This document shows, one piece after another, positions 33,711-46,900 of a stretch of DNA of 64,000 nucleotides. The notes below the pieces were generated by a model. It saw only the letters and a program-made list of their open reading frames with translations, was not told the DNA's origin and made no database searches. Made by a program: the position numbers and the translations under genes. Within the stretch, counting starts at the first letter, position 1. Each line of letters opens with the position of its first letter. Source of the DNA: Zhengitettix transpicula (Eukaryota > Arthropoda > Insecta > Orthoptera > Tetrigidae); the NCBI GenBank assembly GCA_037074705.1, contig CM073593.1, forward strand, positions 100,649,738-100,713,737, read 5' to 3'.

Positions 33711-35165
33711 TTAGAGATCTAATTGCAATTATAATTAACATACATGATTCAGCACTTTAAACGTATCGGTGCTAAATAGAAAATAATTGTCATAATATAT
33801 ATATATATTATGACAATATATAATATATATATATAAAACGGGCAGTTATTTGTGTACGTTCCATTACACTTGAATTAATAGATAAATTTTTGTAGCTACT
33901 TACTCACCAAGAACATACCTGATTTGTTGGTAGTCGAAGACGAACTGGAAAGCAATTTTTATGGCAACCTTATAGCGTTTTCAAGGTTATTTTTTTTTTT
34001 CCAACTGGTAATTATATCGAAGTCGCACTGAAGTTTACGTGATAGAAAAGTATAAGTGAATCTTAAATGATTGTTTAAAAGAGATTGGAACTTTTATCAA
34101 CATCACGGGGTAACAGAATTCTATTATATGGTTCATCCCCCACCCCCGCTAAAAATCGATTTGATAAGTCAAATTATTTGTAATTCCTTGGCGTAAATTA
34201 ATATTAATTCATAAGAAACAAGGATTACAGGAACTTGATTTTTTTTATACCTTTACAGGTGTCTTGATGTACCACTTTTAAAAATTAATATCTTTTTTTT
34301 GGCTGAAAAAAATAAAAAATACATGTCATTTTCAACGAAGTTCACCGATAGTAAAACCAATTGAAACAATTAATTATTGTACTAATGATTTTATTTCAAA
34401 TTCACAATACTTACCAAAAAAACTGCATAAATTGTTCGTATAGGTTAGGTTATGAAACGCAGATAATTCAATATAAACTCCGCAATATAATAAATAAAAA
34501 CCTGTTTTAATTTTGGAAAAATAATATTTATTAAATTCTCTAGCAATTTAAAATTTATTATAAGACATGACTCTTTAAAAAAACTCTACAGTCAAATTAA
34601 ATATTGTTCTCTTAAACAATTGTCAACTTACGTATTGTTATTTTTATATTATGAGAAATTCTGAGTTTCTCATATCATTTTATGTGGTCTAATGGATGAA
34701 TAAAAAAAGTTAACTAATACTCCTACATTACATTTTTTTATAGCAATATGACATTGGTACCATTCTTTGGCCATAATTACGCCTAGTTTGCTGGAAGATT
34801 AAAAATAAACGTTATGTGCGATTTTTAAGTTTAATCACTTCTATTCAAAAAAAAAATTAGTGCATTTATTAAATCTAAAATACGATTAGGTCGATCGAGT
34901 TTGTGAATGCTTTGTTGACGGAACACAATCGAACCTAAATTGTCAAATAAGTCGGTGGTTGTGTCACTGTGTAAAAGTATTATATTAGTCGTCAATGGGA
35001 CATTGATCTCTATACAACATCTGTTTTTTGGTTTAATTGAAGATTGTAACTGTTTATGGAAAATAAACTGTTTATAAGACAATAAAACTATTTAGTATTT
35101 TCATTTTTTTTTTCTGTCTTTAAATAAAAGTAATCAGTCCGTTTAGTCGTAAATTACAATTATAA
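33711..35165. other. Intergenic, upstream of CMAS
   Basis: AT-rich with TA runs near 33798-33835. No gene was recognised. The CMAS promoter should lie in its last few hundred bases, but no motif was certain. Confidence 0.5.
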
Positions 35166-38100
35166 ATGAGAAAATGGAAACTCATAGGAACCTCAGCATT
35201 TATCCTGATTCTTATCGCACTCGCATCAAAAACTATATTCCGGGATGATTTCCCAAATTTTAATCCGTCTATTTTTTACAAGTCAGTACAATGAACCTTT
35301 TTGTTGTTGTGGACGTCACACTTAACCAACACTTCCTAATTGTAATTTTGTTTAGATATACTCAGCGGAATGCAAAAGCTTGGGTGAGAGAAACTTCCAA
35401 CTTCAATAAAACGTCCCACAAAGAATATGACATTACTGCTCTCATATTGGCCCGAGGAGGTAGCAAGGGAATACCAAAAAAGAATTTAGCCAAAATTGGA
35501 AACATTTCATTACTGGGTCGTTCTGTGGATACTATTCTTCGATTTGGCAGTAAGCTATTCACTGAAATGTAGAGAAAAGTATTTTTGTGCTGTTTGATGT
35601 TTTAGTTTACTTGCACTTAAAACTAATATTGTTGTTATTCAATTTGTTAATAGATTATTGGAGAAGAAATATTTATTGTTAGCAATCCAAACATATGAAT
35701 ATAATTACTATACAGCGAGTTATTTGGAGGTGGAACAGTAGTAGAGAAATTGTAATTTAATTTTGCTTTTAAAAGAAAACAGGAACTTGTATCATACATT
35801 ATAATATTATGTTTTATATGACAAACATGAAGAATTGTAGGTTCTAAAGTAAGGATCTTTTCCACATTTAACTTCACTTCTGCTTATAGAATTCAATATG
35901 TTATTTCACAATTTTATTTAATAATGTGAGAGTTGTGCAGGATAAGAGGATGTTTATTCTTCGCCAATGAACAGTTTCCATAAGCAAGTTTCTGTTTCTC
36001 TTGTTATAGATGTAAATATGACATTTAAATTTTCATTTCAGAACAGCGGAGAAGTTATGCCATCAATATGTTTATAATAGCACAAGCATGCACTTAGACA
36101 CACATCAGGAGTTGACCAAACTCTGTAATTTACGTATTCAGTAATTCTCATGGTACTTTTTTTCTATTTTACATTGGCAAATCCAGAAAGTTTATTGCCA
36201 GTAACTAAAACTTGCTGTATTTATAACAATTTTGACTGCTGCATACTGGTTCTATAAATATACCTATCCTGTAATTCATTTGATACAGAACTGAGATAAA
36301 GAGATATTTTTTATTCAATAAATAAATACAGATGTGACATGGTCAAAATGCTCAGGAATAAGAGTCAGAAAATTAATTGTTTATGAGGGGTGGCATCACA
36401 GTGTCTGACAGGATATGGTTCAAATTTTCAGGGGCAGCATATGTATATCACTATTCAGTTGGAGACATTTAAAAATAAATAACTTCATATTAATCAAAGA
36501 ATCAGCTCCTGTTGACTAAACAGTGGTATTTAAAGCATATACATTTTATGACAATGTTCATCGACTACAGAGGAGCAATATCACAAGAAAAAAAGAAAAG
36601 CAGATAACTAGGTAGATGTTTTAAAAAGTGCAATAAAAAACACAATAACAAATAAATGGATTAAAATCAAAGAATGTTGATACCAGAGATTTCTCTTTGG
36701 TATATTTAAATTAAGTATTCTCAAAGATATAAACAGAAACAACTATTAATATCCATTGCATTTTGTGGTCAAGTATAATTGAAATAAATGGTTCAGTTTA
36801 GTTATGCAATTATAATGCACATTTAATTAACAATTTGTATTGTAGACAAGAATCTGTATTTTGAAACTTTTTAAAATAATTTATTTTAATAAGTATATTT
36901 TAGTTAATGTTTATTGATACTTTTAATCAGGATTTTCATCAGTGTGGGTTTCAACTGATGACAAAGAAATTGCTGATGAAGCAGTTCAAAGGGGAGCGAA
37001 AGTATACTGGCGATCACCTGAAAGTGCCACTGATTCTGCACCATCTATTCTTGGGGTACAGGATTTTTTGTTGAGTCACCCAAGTAAGAGATTTCATACA
37101 CACATATAGTTGCATGAACATTCAGTTAGAATGGGTAATTTTGTATATTTACAATAATCACTACTAACTACTTTGAAACAAAAGTTCATATATTCAGATT
37201 ATGACTGAAAGTAACTTGCACTATTTAAAATTAATCTGAAATTCAGTCACTTATTGTGCTATGCAAAAGAAGTATTAATTACAACATATCACATACTTTG
37301 TAAGATGCTTAAAATCAACCAAATCACGGTTTGTTATATGATACCTCAAACTTGTTTTTGACAGGCCACTAACCACCAACACAATGTTGTAGGAAATTTT
37401 GAACTAGTAATTTTTTCTGTCAATAGGATATGTGAATTCAATGTGATCAGTTTTACTGAGTGAATTTGATGAAAACAAAGGGTGTGTTAATAAACTGGTT
37501 TCCAAAACATACAATGAAACATTTTTGTATTCTAATAAATCAATGTAATAAGATATTACCTTCCCCTGTGTAAAATTTTTAATTACTCTTTGGAACCTGA
37601 AATTGGTTCCAAATAAAGCTAATTATAATATTCGGAGTCTTCATATAGCAATATATATATATATATATATATTTCATGTATGATTATTATATTCTTGTTT
37701 GGCAGTATTTTTTAATTGGTACTCATTCTAATGTGTTTTCACATAACATTTGGGCAGAGTCTCTTAATTATATTCATATACTTTCTATAACAGAATTAAT
37801 GTATTTGCATTATAAATATCACTTATATGCTTTGGAAATCTGTTCAAAATATAAAATGTTATCCTTTATTAAAGTTTCTTTAACTTTTGAAATCAGTTTA
37901 CAGAATAGAGGTACTTATTGTGCTCTGTTAACTTGTGTAATTGACTTATTGGTAAATCTAGTGACATTCCAATCTACAAGCTAGATGTATGCATCTAATT
38001 GTATGGTTTCAGAATTTGAGATGGGGTAGTTATTATTATTATTATGCAACAATAGTTAATTTTATTTCTTCCTGGTACAATTAATAATTTTTTCTTGAAA

Positions 38101-39395
38101 CACACTTAAAACAAACCATTTGTTTATGTATACAGTACATCCACTTTTGTTTTATTTACTTTTGTTTTGTTGTACAGTTTATGTCATGTGACGGAATGGA
38201 AAAATTTTCAGACTACTAACTCCTAAAAGCCTTTGGTGTGAAGCACAATTATGAAATAAGTGATGCTTCATTATTTTCCTATTTAAGGTAGAAATTTTTA
38301 GATCAACCAAATATTTAAACACTTTTTGTGATAATAATAATTATAGATTTAGCTCACTTTTTCAGTTAACACTTATCACAATAAAACTTTGCAATTAATT
38401 TGATTTATTTTTCCTACATTAGCTCAATACACCAAAATTAAATAATAGTTAAATTTTATGAAAGAGTTTATTATATGAATAAAAATTACTTATCTTATTT
38501 TTGTTCATTTATTTACTATTCACATGGAACTTTTTTTATATTATTGTTTCAGAAATTGAGTTATTGGCATTAGTCCAGTGTACATCTCCCTTTTTAATGC
38601 CATCTTTTTTGGCAGAAGCTTATGACATGGTGAAATGGGGTCAGTACTCATCTGTATTTTCAGTTACAAGAAAGCATGATTTGCGATGGAAGATGAGAAA
38701 GAGTAAGTTAATTTGTGAATATAAGTAATTTATTAAACTTATAACTTGATTATTATTTCAAACACTTAGTTACTGTTGAGCTTAAACATTGATTATGTAT
38801 AAAAAGAAACTGTGTAAAATATAGTATGTAGTTATGTGGGAATAATCTCCCATTATATATTTGTCCAGTTGCTGGGGAAATATAATTCTATAGTACCCTT
38901 AAGGTTTTGTGTTGAAATCTACAATTTACTTTTATGAAATACTCAACTTTTTTTTATAGAACCGTCTTCTTCATAGAAGGAAATATTTTTTCATATGTGA
39001 CAATTGTAGTTCTGATTTTATATAAATGTAATATTTGTTGAAAATTATAACAATAAATTGTTATTTTCTTTAAAGATGGAACTGTAGAAGCTCTTAATTT
39101 TTCTCCATCAAGGAGACCTAGAAGACAAGATTGGGCAGGTGAATTGGTTGAGAATGGGATGTTTTACTTTGCTACTAAACAACTTCTTTGGAATGGAGTT
39201 TTCCAAGGTGAAAGGTAAAATAGTTTTCTTCAGTGGATAATATAACTGAGAAATTTAGCATGTAATAATTGCATATAAATTTTGAATTACAGGTCTGGAG
39301 TTGTCGAAATTCCTGGTAATTACAGTCTTCAGATTGATTCTAAACTAGACTTGGATGTTGCTCAGACACTTTTTAGATTACATTCTCTGTTGTGA
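35166..39395 (+). CDS. CMAS: CMP-sialic acid synthetase (N-acylneuraminate cytidylyltransferase)
   Basis: Activates sialic acid: CTP + N-acylneuraminate gives CMP-sialate + pyrophosphate, the donor for sialyltransferases. Seen: exons 35166-35281, 35356-35549, 36931-37083, 38553-38702, 39076-39214 and 39293-39395. All have good splice sites and phases and give 284 residues. The nucleotide-binding motif LILARGGSKGIPKKN lies near residues 69-82. Then come VWVSTDDKEIADEA, LVQCTSPFL, a FSVTRKHDLRW block, and RRPRRQDWAGELVENGMFYF, all family signatures. The N-terminus (MRKWKLIGTSAFILILIALA) is a signal anchor, unlike the nuclear vertebrate enzyme. This agrees with the Golgi location reported for the Drosophila enzyme. 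The C-terminal phosphatase-like module of vertebrate CMAS is absent, as in other insects. AATAAA occurs at 39501-39506. Confidence 0.93.
37082..37154 (+). repeat. CMAS exon 3 donor region, duplicated at 33639-33710
   Basis: The original copy of the duplicated segment. The shared part begins two bases before the GT of the exon 3 donor and continues about 70 bases into intron 3. Confidence 0.85.
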
Positions 39396-39500
39396 AGCCA
39401 AACTTGAAAAAAAAAAGTATTGTAATGCTGTTGTACGATATACAGGGAAATGAAATGTACAAAATGTACTATAAATTTTCTTAAAAATACTTTGTAATTT

Positions 39501-39506
39501 AATAAA
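39501..39506 (+). terminator. Probable CMAS poly(A) signal
   Basis: AATAAA about 105 bases after the CMAS stop codon. Confidence 0.6.
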
Positions 39507-40465
39507 AGATTATCAACAGATTTTGTGACTTAAATTTATTTCAATGGAACATAATTTCTTCAAAATTGCAGTTTTATTATTTTTAGTTGTACCTAATTCA
39601 CCTAAACTGGACAAGAGATTATTATGACAGTGGTGGTATAGTTTTTTTTTAAAAAAAAATAGATTCAATGACTTTTATCCTAATGATTCTATTCTGTGTT
39701 CTTAATGTTCTTGTTGTTTCAACATGTTTAAGATGGAATTTTTAATATTTTAAATTTCAATTATTTTGTTATATTTTACATTAAAAAAATTATTTTCATG
39801 TGCTTCTGCTATTTTCATATATCTGTACAGGGAACTTAATTTCATATTTTTGGAAAGGTTACTCTTAGTGAGCCAAGTAGAACAATAAAAAACCCTTTAT
39901 CACAAAGCAAATTGGTACTATAATATTATATTATAGTGTGTATGTCATAATATCAACTTTTGTTGACATTTAACTTTTATACTAGATGTGCTGTCTGTTA
40001 TCAGTTTGTGGAAACTGACATGTTCCCCTCCTTCCCCTATTTGTTAATATCACTTCCTGAGATAAGATTTAGTTTTAACTCAGCTGTCTAGCAGTGGTTC
40101 ACAGCAGTTTTGTTTTGCCATGGAAGATAATAAAGATAAAAGATAACAAAGAAATTAAAATTGCTGTTTTGTAATTCTACTTCAGTTGAGTTTGTGACAT
40201 TTGTGATTCAGGTTATACACACAAAATAAAGTTTCTCTACTTTGTTTTGGATATTCTAATTTTGTTTTTGGAAGAAATACTTTTTTGTAGGAAATTAAAA
40301 TGAAAACATGCAAGATGTTATTGTAAATTTGCTTCTCCTGTACGTGAGAAACAAATTTAAGATTATCACACCCACAACTTAGGATGTAACAGTTATAAGG
40401 AAGTGTGCAGTTGTATGTCTTATCAGTTTTGTTCTCCCATAATTCTGCTTCATACGAGGGTCCAA
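39507..40465. other. Intergenic between CMAS and the phosphatase gene
   Basis: AT-rich; no exon or repeat recognised. It should hold the promoter and 5' UTR of the receptor phosphatase unless further 5' exons exist. An in-frame ATG at 40403 would add residues before the signal peptide and was not preferred. Confidence 0.5.
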
Positions 40466-40919
40466 ATGGAAGTAAGAATTATTATTGCTCTTTTAATATT
40501 GTGTGTAAAAGATACATCATGCAGAGAGACCACTGAAACTATATCAACAATTAGTGATTATTCACAATTCCAATCAATGGAATCTCCATCAACAAATGTA
40601 AGACATATTTCTTCTACTACTGAAACTTACTCTATATCTAGCGATTATTCAGAATCCAGTACAACAGAATCTATGTCAACAAATGAAGAAGATACATATT
40701 CCGCAGTTGAAATTTTCGCTGTGTCTAGTGATTATTCAGAATACCCAGTGCTCAAATCTGAATCAACAACCATTGAAGATTTTGGTTCTTCTCAAGAGAC
40801 TACTGTAACTTCTTCAACAGTTAGTGAAATTAGTGGTTATTCACAGTCCTCAACATCGATATCTGTGCCATCAACCACGGAAGAATTTGATTTTTCCACT
40901 ACTACAGATCCTTGTGAAG
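40466..40919 (+). CDS. Signal peptide and mucin-like N-terminus (RPTP exon 1)
   Basis: [19 protein letters not shown] is a signal peptide. Then follow about 130 residues rich in Ser, Thr and Glu with a degenerate repeat of roughly 30 residues built around ISDYS / SSDYSE / SSDYSE / ISGYSQ, each followed by an ES-x-ST type stretch. This suggests heavy O-glycosylation. The donor GAAG|GTTGGT is weak but joins in phase 1 to the first FN3 exon. Confidence 0.75.
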
Positions 40920-43900
40920 GTTGGTGTTATCATATTTATTATAATATATATATTATTGATTTTATATAAAAAAAACCTTTGTCAGATTTCTAATAGTATA
41001 TACTTTTTAAATGCCAACTTAGGTTCTTTTGTACATTCTCCAACCATCATATTTCTTTTCCTTCAGCCTGTATTCCTTCTTCTGGTTTAACATCCAGAAC
41101 TATTGTCCAATCTAATCCTGTACCATAACAATACAGTCTTTTATTTATATATATACTACTTCCTTTATCTCATTTTCGAAAGTCATCGAGGACCCTAGTT
41201 TTGAAGTGCATATCATTTACGCCCAGTTTATTGTCTTGCACCTAGATTTACTTGCAACATTCATATGTGTTTTTTCTCGCGATTTATAACTAATCAAGAA
41301 AAGTCTGTGAGAGCTGTTCCCTTGCAGGTGAACCTTTCTGGAGAGATGGAGAGGTTACCTTTTCCTCTCAGTTTTTGAACTAAGGTTCCCATAAACCGAG
41401 GCACCTTGGTCTGTGAGGTATGTTCTGGGGTCGCAGACCTTGGCATATGGTACGAGTTGTTCCCATTGGAACAGCCGGCCAGCTGCCTTCTAAAGTAGCC
41501 AAGGCATGGAGAAGGGAATGCTGCGTCCCCACAGAAAACTGCTCTCCCACCATTCAGAATGGCGTGAGACAAGTACCAAATGCCTGACCTACCTGATGCA
41601 GTTTTTATATTGTTTGTCTTCCATCACTTTTAGGCGAATGCTGGGTAGGATCCTTAAACTATAGCCTGGGGGCCCTAGTTAACCCTTGGCTACCTTCCTC
41701 TACCCTTCTGCATCCACCCCTTTCAAATCCCTTCCTATGCTATTAAAGGGTAGTTACCACGATGTGAATTACCCTCATGTAGCCTGTTACTCTGAAAAAC
41801 AAATTTTTACTAGCCCTGCTGAGTAACAATTTCCTCAATCGCTTTTACTGACCACCAAAGTATGAATCATCTGAGTAGTCTGTGAATTGCTTAATATAAT
41901 TTCATAACATCCTCAGGAATATATTTGATCTACCACCTTTATGTAACAAACACTTTATGAAAAAATCATAAAAAATGGATTGTTTTAACATTACAAAAAA
42001 AATCTTTATTAATTCAAGAACTGAAGAAATCCTTTCAATCAAGGTTTTAAAAGTGAATTAACAGATTAGGATAGAAAGTGAACCCAGTATCACCGCTTAG
42101 CAGGGCCTATAACAATGGATAGCGAAATCTCTTAAACCTATCTCATTCTGTTTTATTTGATTATTTTATGAAAAACTTTGCATTTCAATACCATTATATA
42201 TTAAGAAATACCAGAACAAATTGTGGGAGCTTCCTCTTTTTTGCACTATCTGAAAAATGAGTTTAAAGGAAAAAGAGCAACCAGGTCCAAAATAGTGCCA
42301 AATGAAGCTTTCTTTCAGTTGGGAATAAATTTACTGCCTCATGTATTATTTATCACCTGGTAGTTTCCAATTTATGTCATATGCAGGAAATGCACTTCCG
42401 TTTTCTTCTTTGGTACTACTTTATTGCTACTTATCCATTTCTGTTCTCTACGAGAGAGATACATTTCAAAACAAAGGGTTGCAACATTTTACTTTATTCT
42501 GGATTACACTCTCATGATTTATTTATGTTGACCATGGTTTGACTTGCATATATTATTTTTCATGCACCGAATGAGAATTTTGTGTTGAAATTATAGCTGG
42601 GAGTATTACGAAAGTGTGGAAATAAAATGTTGATTCATGCGGACACATGTACGTTGATTTCCTTTCATGTCTCTTCCATACATATTCAAAAATTCCTTAA
42701 AAACTGAGTTTCTATTTGTCATGTAAGGGAAGTTCTAAATTACCCCGAAGGAATATTTTACATTAACTGAATTCCATTGCTCTGTGAGAAATTACTGTAT
42801 CGTTTATGAGAACATTACTCTCAATTTCAGTTTAATAATTAAAGTTATTTAATAAAAAAGATGAAGTAAAATAGTAAATTAAATAAATCAGCCAACGAAG
42901 TAAGTATAATTTGAGACAGTTAAATTGGAGAATTAGGCCCTACATCTCATAAAAAAAATTGTAATACAACTTTTCGACCCAACTTTCGTCCTTATGAGAT
43001 TAATAAAAATTAAAAGGAAACCTTAATAAATAAAACTATGGTATGAGAGCATGATAGGGTTACCTACAAGGATGCTTTTTAATTAAGCATAAGCCAAGAC
43101 ACAGTTTTGGAAGTCAGTATAGAAAAAATATGATAAATGGTATATGTACACTAATTTATAAAACCAATTCTACAATAAAATTGTATTCAGAAGGTTGAAA
43201 AGCAGTAAATCAATTAAATTATGTTGATTACTCATTTAACTTGTATGAGGGTAGGTCCTTGCATTTTAAAATTTCTTATAAATATTTTAAAAATTCTTGT
43301 TTTGGAACCTCTAAATTGATATATTTGAATCCAAAGTTAACGCCAAAAACATCATTAAGATTTTTTTTTTGTATTCCATTAATACAGCCTCTTCCAATGG
43401 TTAATTTAAAATTGGCGTAGAAGGCAGAATTTATTCAAAATTCTTACCTATAATATTAAATGTTTCTTGGAAACTACCAATTGAAGATCTTGGCACTCTA
43501 TGTAATCAAATTAATACAAAAATCATGGAGAAATTTTTTATCAAAAAAATTTTTTTTTCTTTCTATTTTTATTAATTTCAATGTGAGTGAAATGGAAATT
43601 TGGTATTAAACTTATTCTGACTTGTTTGACATTATATATTCTTAATTTCACTAGATATGTAATACTGTAGTGTAACAACATATTAAATATCCCAAGTTTG
43701 CTGGTTAATTTATTTATTTCTATTGCATTATGCTCAGTCCTGGTTTTGGATATGACCTGAACCATTGTCTGAAAATGACCTACAATGAAGTCGAAACGTT
43801 ACACAAGTATTTTTCGTTTTCAAGTTATCTAATTGTTTATTGTCTGCAATTATAGTCTATTCCTTTCATGTTTTGATTTTAACAGATGTTTAATTTTACT

Positions 43901-46900
43901 GTTACTACAATTTGGTCATTTGCTATTATGGTTTGTAGTCGGGAAGTTTTTGTGGTATTTTTTATCAAGGAAGTTCAGCGTCACAACCAAGGCTGGCGTT
44001 ATTCCGCGTCGTTGTGTCGCAATCACAAAAAAGAATTGACGACGTTTCAAAATCGAGATTTGAGTCGCGGAACCTTTCATGTCTGCCAGCCATCATGAAA
44101 AAACGTGACTCTCTCTCTCTCTCTCTACGATTGCAAAATGCACGAAGGTTGATCCTATTCAAGATACGCACTCGAAGCTCAGATAACACAGACACACATC
44201 ATCAATCGCTTCGACTTGTCTGGAACATTGACAGCCATCAGGCTGTGTGACGTCATTAGTCAACTGGTGTAACTTACGAGAATGAGCCATGAATTGTACA
44301 GAAATTATAAATATTATTTGTTACACCTCATAAATAAAAACTACTATTTTATGGCATGAACCACATTATTATTTGCAGTCGTTTTAATTTAATACAAATC
44401 TGATTTTATCTAATTCAGCGATCAAATAGGAGTAGACGACTAAAAAAAATGATCAAGTCATTTTCTTTTTATTTCATAAATAATTATAAAGCTAAAGTCG
44501 GTTTATACAGTTTTTGTTGAAGATTTTTCAAATGCATTACAAGTCGTCGATCCCGCTGAAACCTTATTTGCCATTTACACCCACTTTTGGGCGTTGTCTT
44601 TCTGGGACGAATTGATGATCCGTAGACCAATAGCTGTTTTTTTTTTGATAATTTTTTTTATCGAAACGGTACTTGAAATAACTGACACATGTTTCCGAGA
44701 CAATAGAAATTACGCATGTCCAATTGATATCATGTTATCTCGTGTGTTCCAAATATTTAAGCCAGATCTATGTAATGAATCACGAGTATCTTAATTCCGA
44801 ATATGAGCTAAAATGATAAGCTTTTCTATCGATGAGTCGTAGAAACCGTGCATTCCAAATTTAATTAATTCATTGTTATCACTTTTTAAGGGTAAAATAT
44901 TAAGTTACACCCGTTACATAAATGACAGTTTGAAGAAGAGGAAAGAGTGACAGACGACGGACGTTTCGACTACTCTGCTTCGTCTTCCGGGTGTAAAAGG
45001 CAACAGTTCAGAGTTAGGGCAAGTCATTGACCAGCTCAGGGAAACTAAAGGCTATTGACGGCTTTCGGCCGTCAGGTGAATCAATTAGAGGCTTTCATAT
45101 ACGATCAATTGGCTGGATAAAGGAACAGAATTTAGTGCTCTGGTAACTCGGACTCGCAGAATGCGTGAAAGACAATGAGTGCCAGATGACGGGCGTTTTT
45201 CTTTCAACGTCAGAATTCAAAATAGCCATGTATAGATAACGTTTTATATCTATCCACGCCGTTAGGCATCACATCACTGGCTTTATTGCATTCCAACCAC
45301 GTTTTCTTTTAAGTCACTGCCGTTATGATGGCAGGTATCTGATACTGTACCTAAATGCATTAAATCATCATACCACCTTCATTGTGGCATACTGTTTACT
45401 CCACTATCGTCAAGCACATCTCCTATACATACACAAGCATGTGTGTCTATATCAGTGTCGGTGTGACACAAGGTTCAATTTTGGGCCATATTCCTTTCTC
45501 TCATATAACGCTAGGCCCGTAGACGAGGTAACCCAATATTATAAATTATGGAATCACCGTACTATTTTCCGATGCTCAGTTTTTTATTATCATTTTTCTG
45601 AGTCTGTAGGGGGCAATGAGGTTGAAATTTTTAGTTCTCCTTTTACATGAAGTTCTCCATATCTTGAGAAGTATTTAATTTGTTCTTGTCAATGGTTATG
45701 GTAATTAGCTTCCATTTTTTTTTGTATAGGAACATACAAATTAGATTGAGTTAGTTTGACATCTACAATGATGATCCATTAGCAAGATAATTTGGTTAGT
45801 TCTGTACTGCTAACTTATGTTATAAACTTTCCTTGAAGCACTAAGTTGATAATTAATTTGGCAATATTTAATGTTGCTTTGTATTCTACAGTATTATTTT
45901 TGCTATGAATAGTTGTTTACAGGTTTTATACTACCATTGTAACATTAAATAAATTTCCAAGCTGTGAAATTACCAATAATTTAGACAGTTCACTTTCTTT
46001 TCCTGTAAAATCAGATATAATCTTTTCATAATGATAGTGAAATTATTATTATATTACCTTATTATTATTACAAATTTCAGCTTTTAACAATGTAAAGCTA
46101 TGGTTTAATGATTCTTTACAATGAACCATTTAATATTTTCTATCTGCAATGTTACAATTTATTTGATAATTTCTTACCAAACAATATTATGATAAATTAA
46201 TTTCTGATTACTTTGCAGTGATGGATATGCTACTGTACATGTCTGTGAGCAATGTAACATCTAGAAGTTTTTTGGCACACTGGAAACAACCAAATTGTAG
46301 GCAATCCAAATTTATTAAGCAATATATTCTGAGAATTGAGAGAATAGAAAATTTGGGACTTGGAAATTGCCAACGAGAAGAAAAGAGTTTTAGATTTAAT
46401 TTCTATCCAAATGAAACAACTTTTCTATTTACTAAGGGATACCCATACAGAAAATACTTAGTAATTGTACAAGCCGAAACAGTTGCAGGCATTGAAAAGT
46501 CAGTGAATCAGACAGTTAATATGCTTGAGAGTGGTGAGACAATTTTTAAAGTACTATTTAACTGCACAAACATAAACAATAAAACTTTAATTTGTTCATC
46601 AAAATTAAATTTTGATTTGCTTAAATTAAATTAACAATAAATGTTTATATTTATATAAAAATTAAAATGATAAAATGTTCAGTTCCAGGAGCTCCACTCA
46701 ACTTAACAATAAGTGATGTGACAGCTGTTAGCTTTGTTGTCAAGTGGGAAGAGCCAGTATGTAGTTATGGTGTTATAAAAAAATATGTTGTCAAAATAAA
46801 ATATTCTGAAAGTGTAATGAATGACCAATGTTATCATGGTGATGAGAATTATGAATTTGTCATATACTCTCAGAAAAACAGTATTAATTTTACTCATGCA

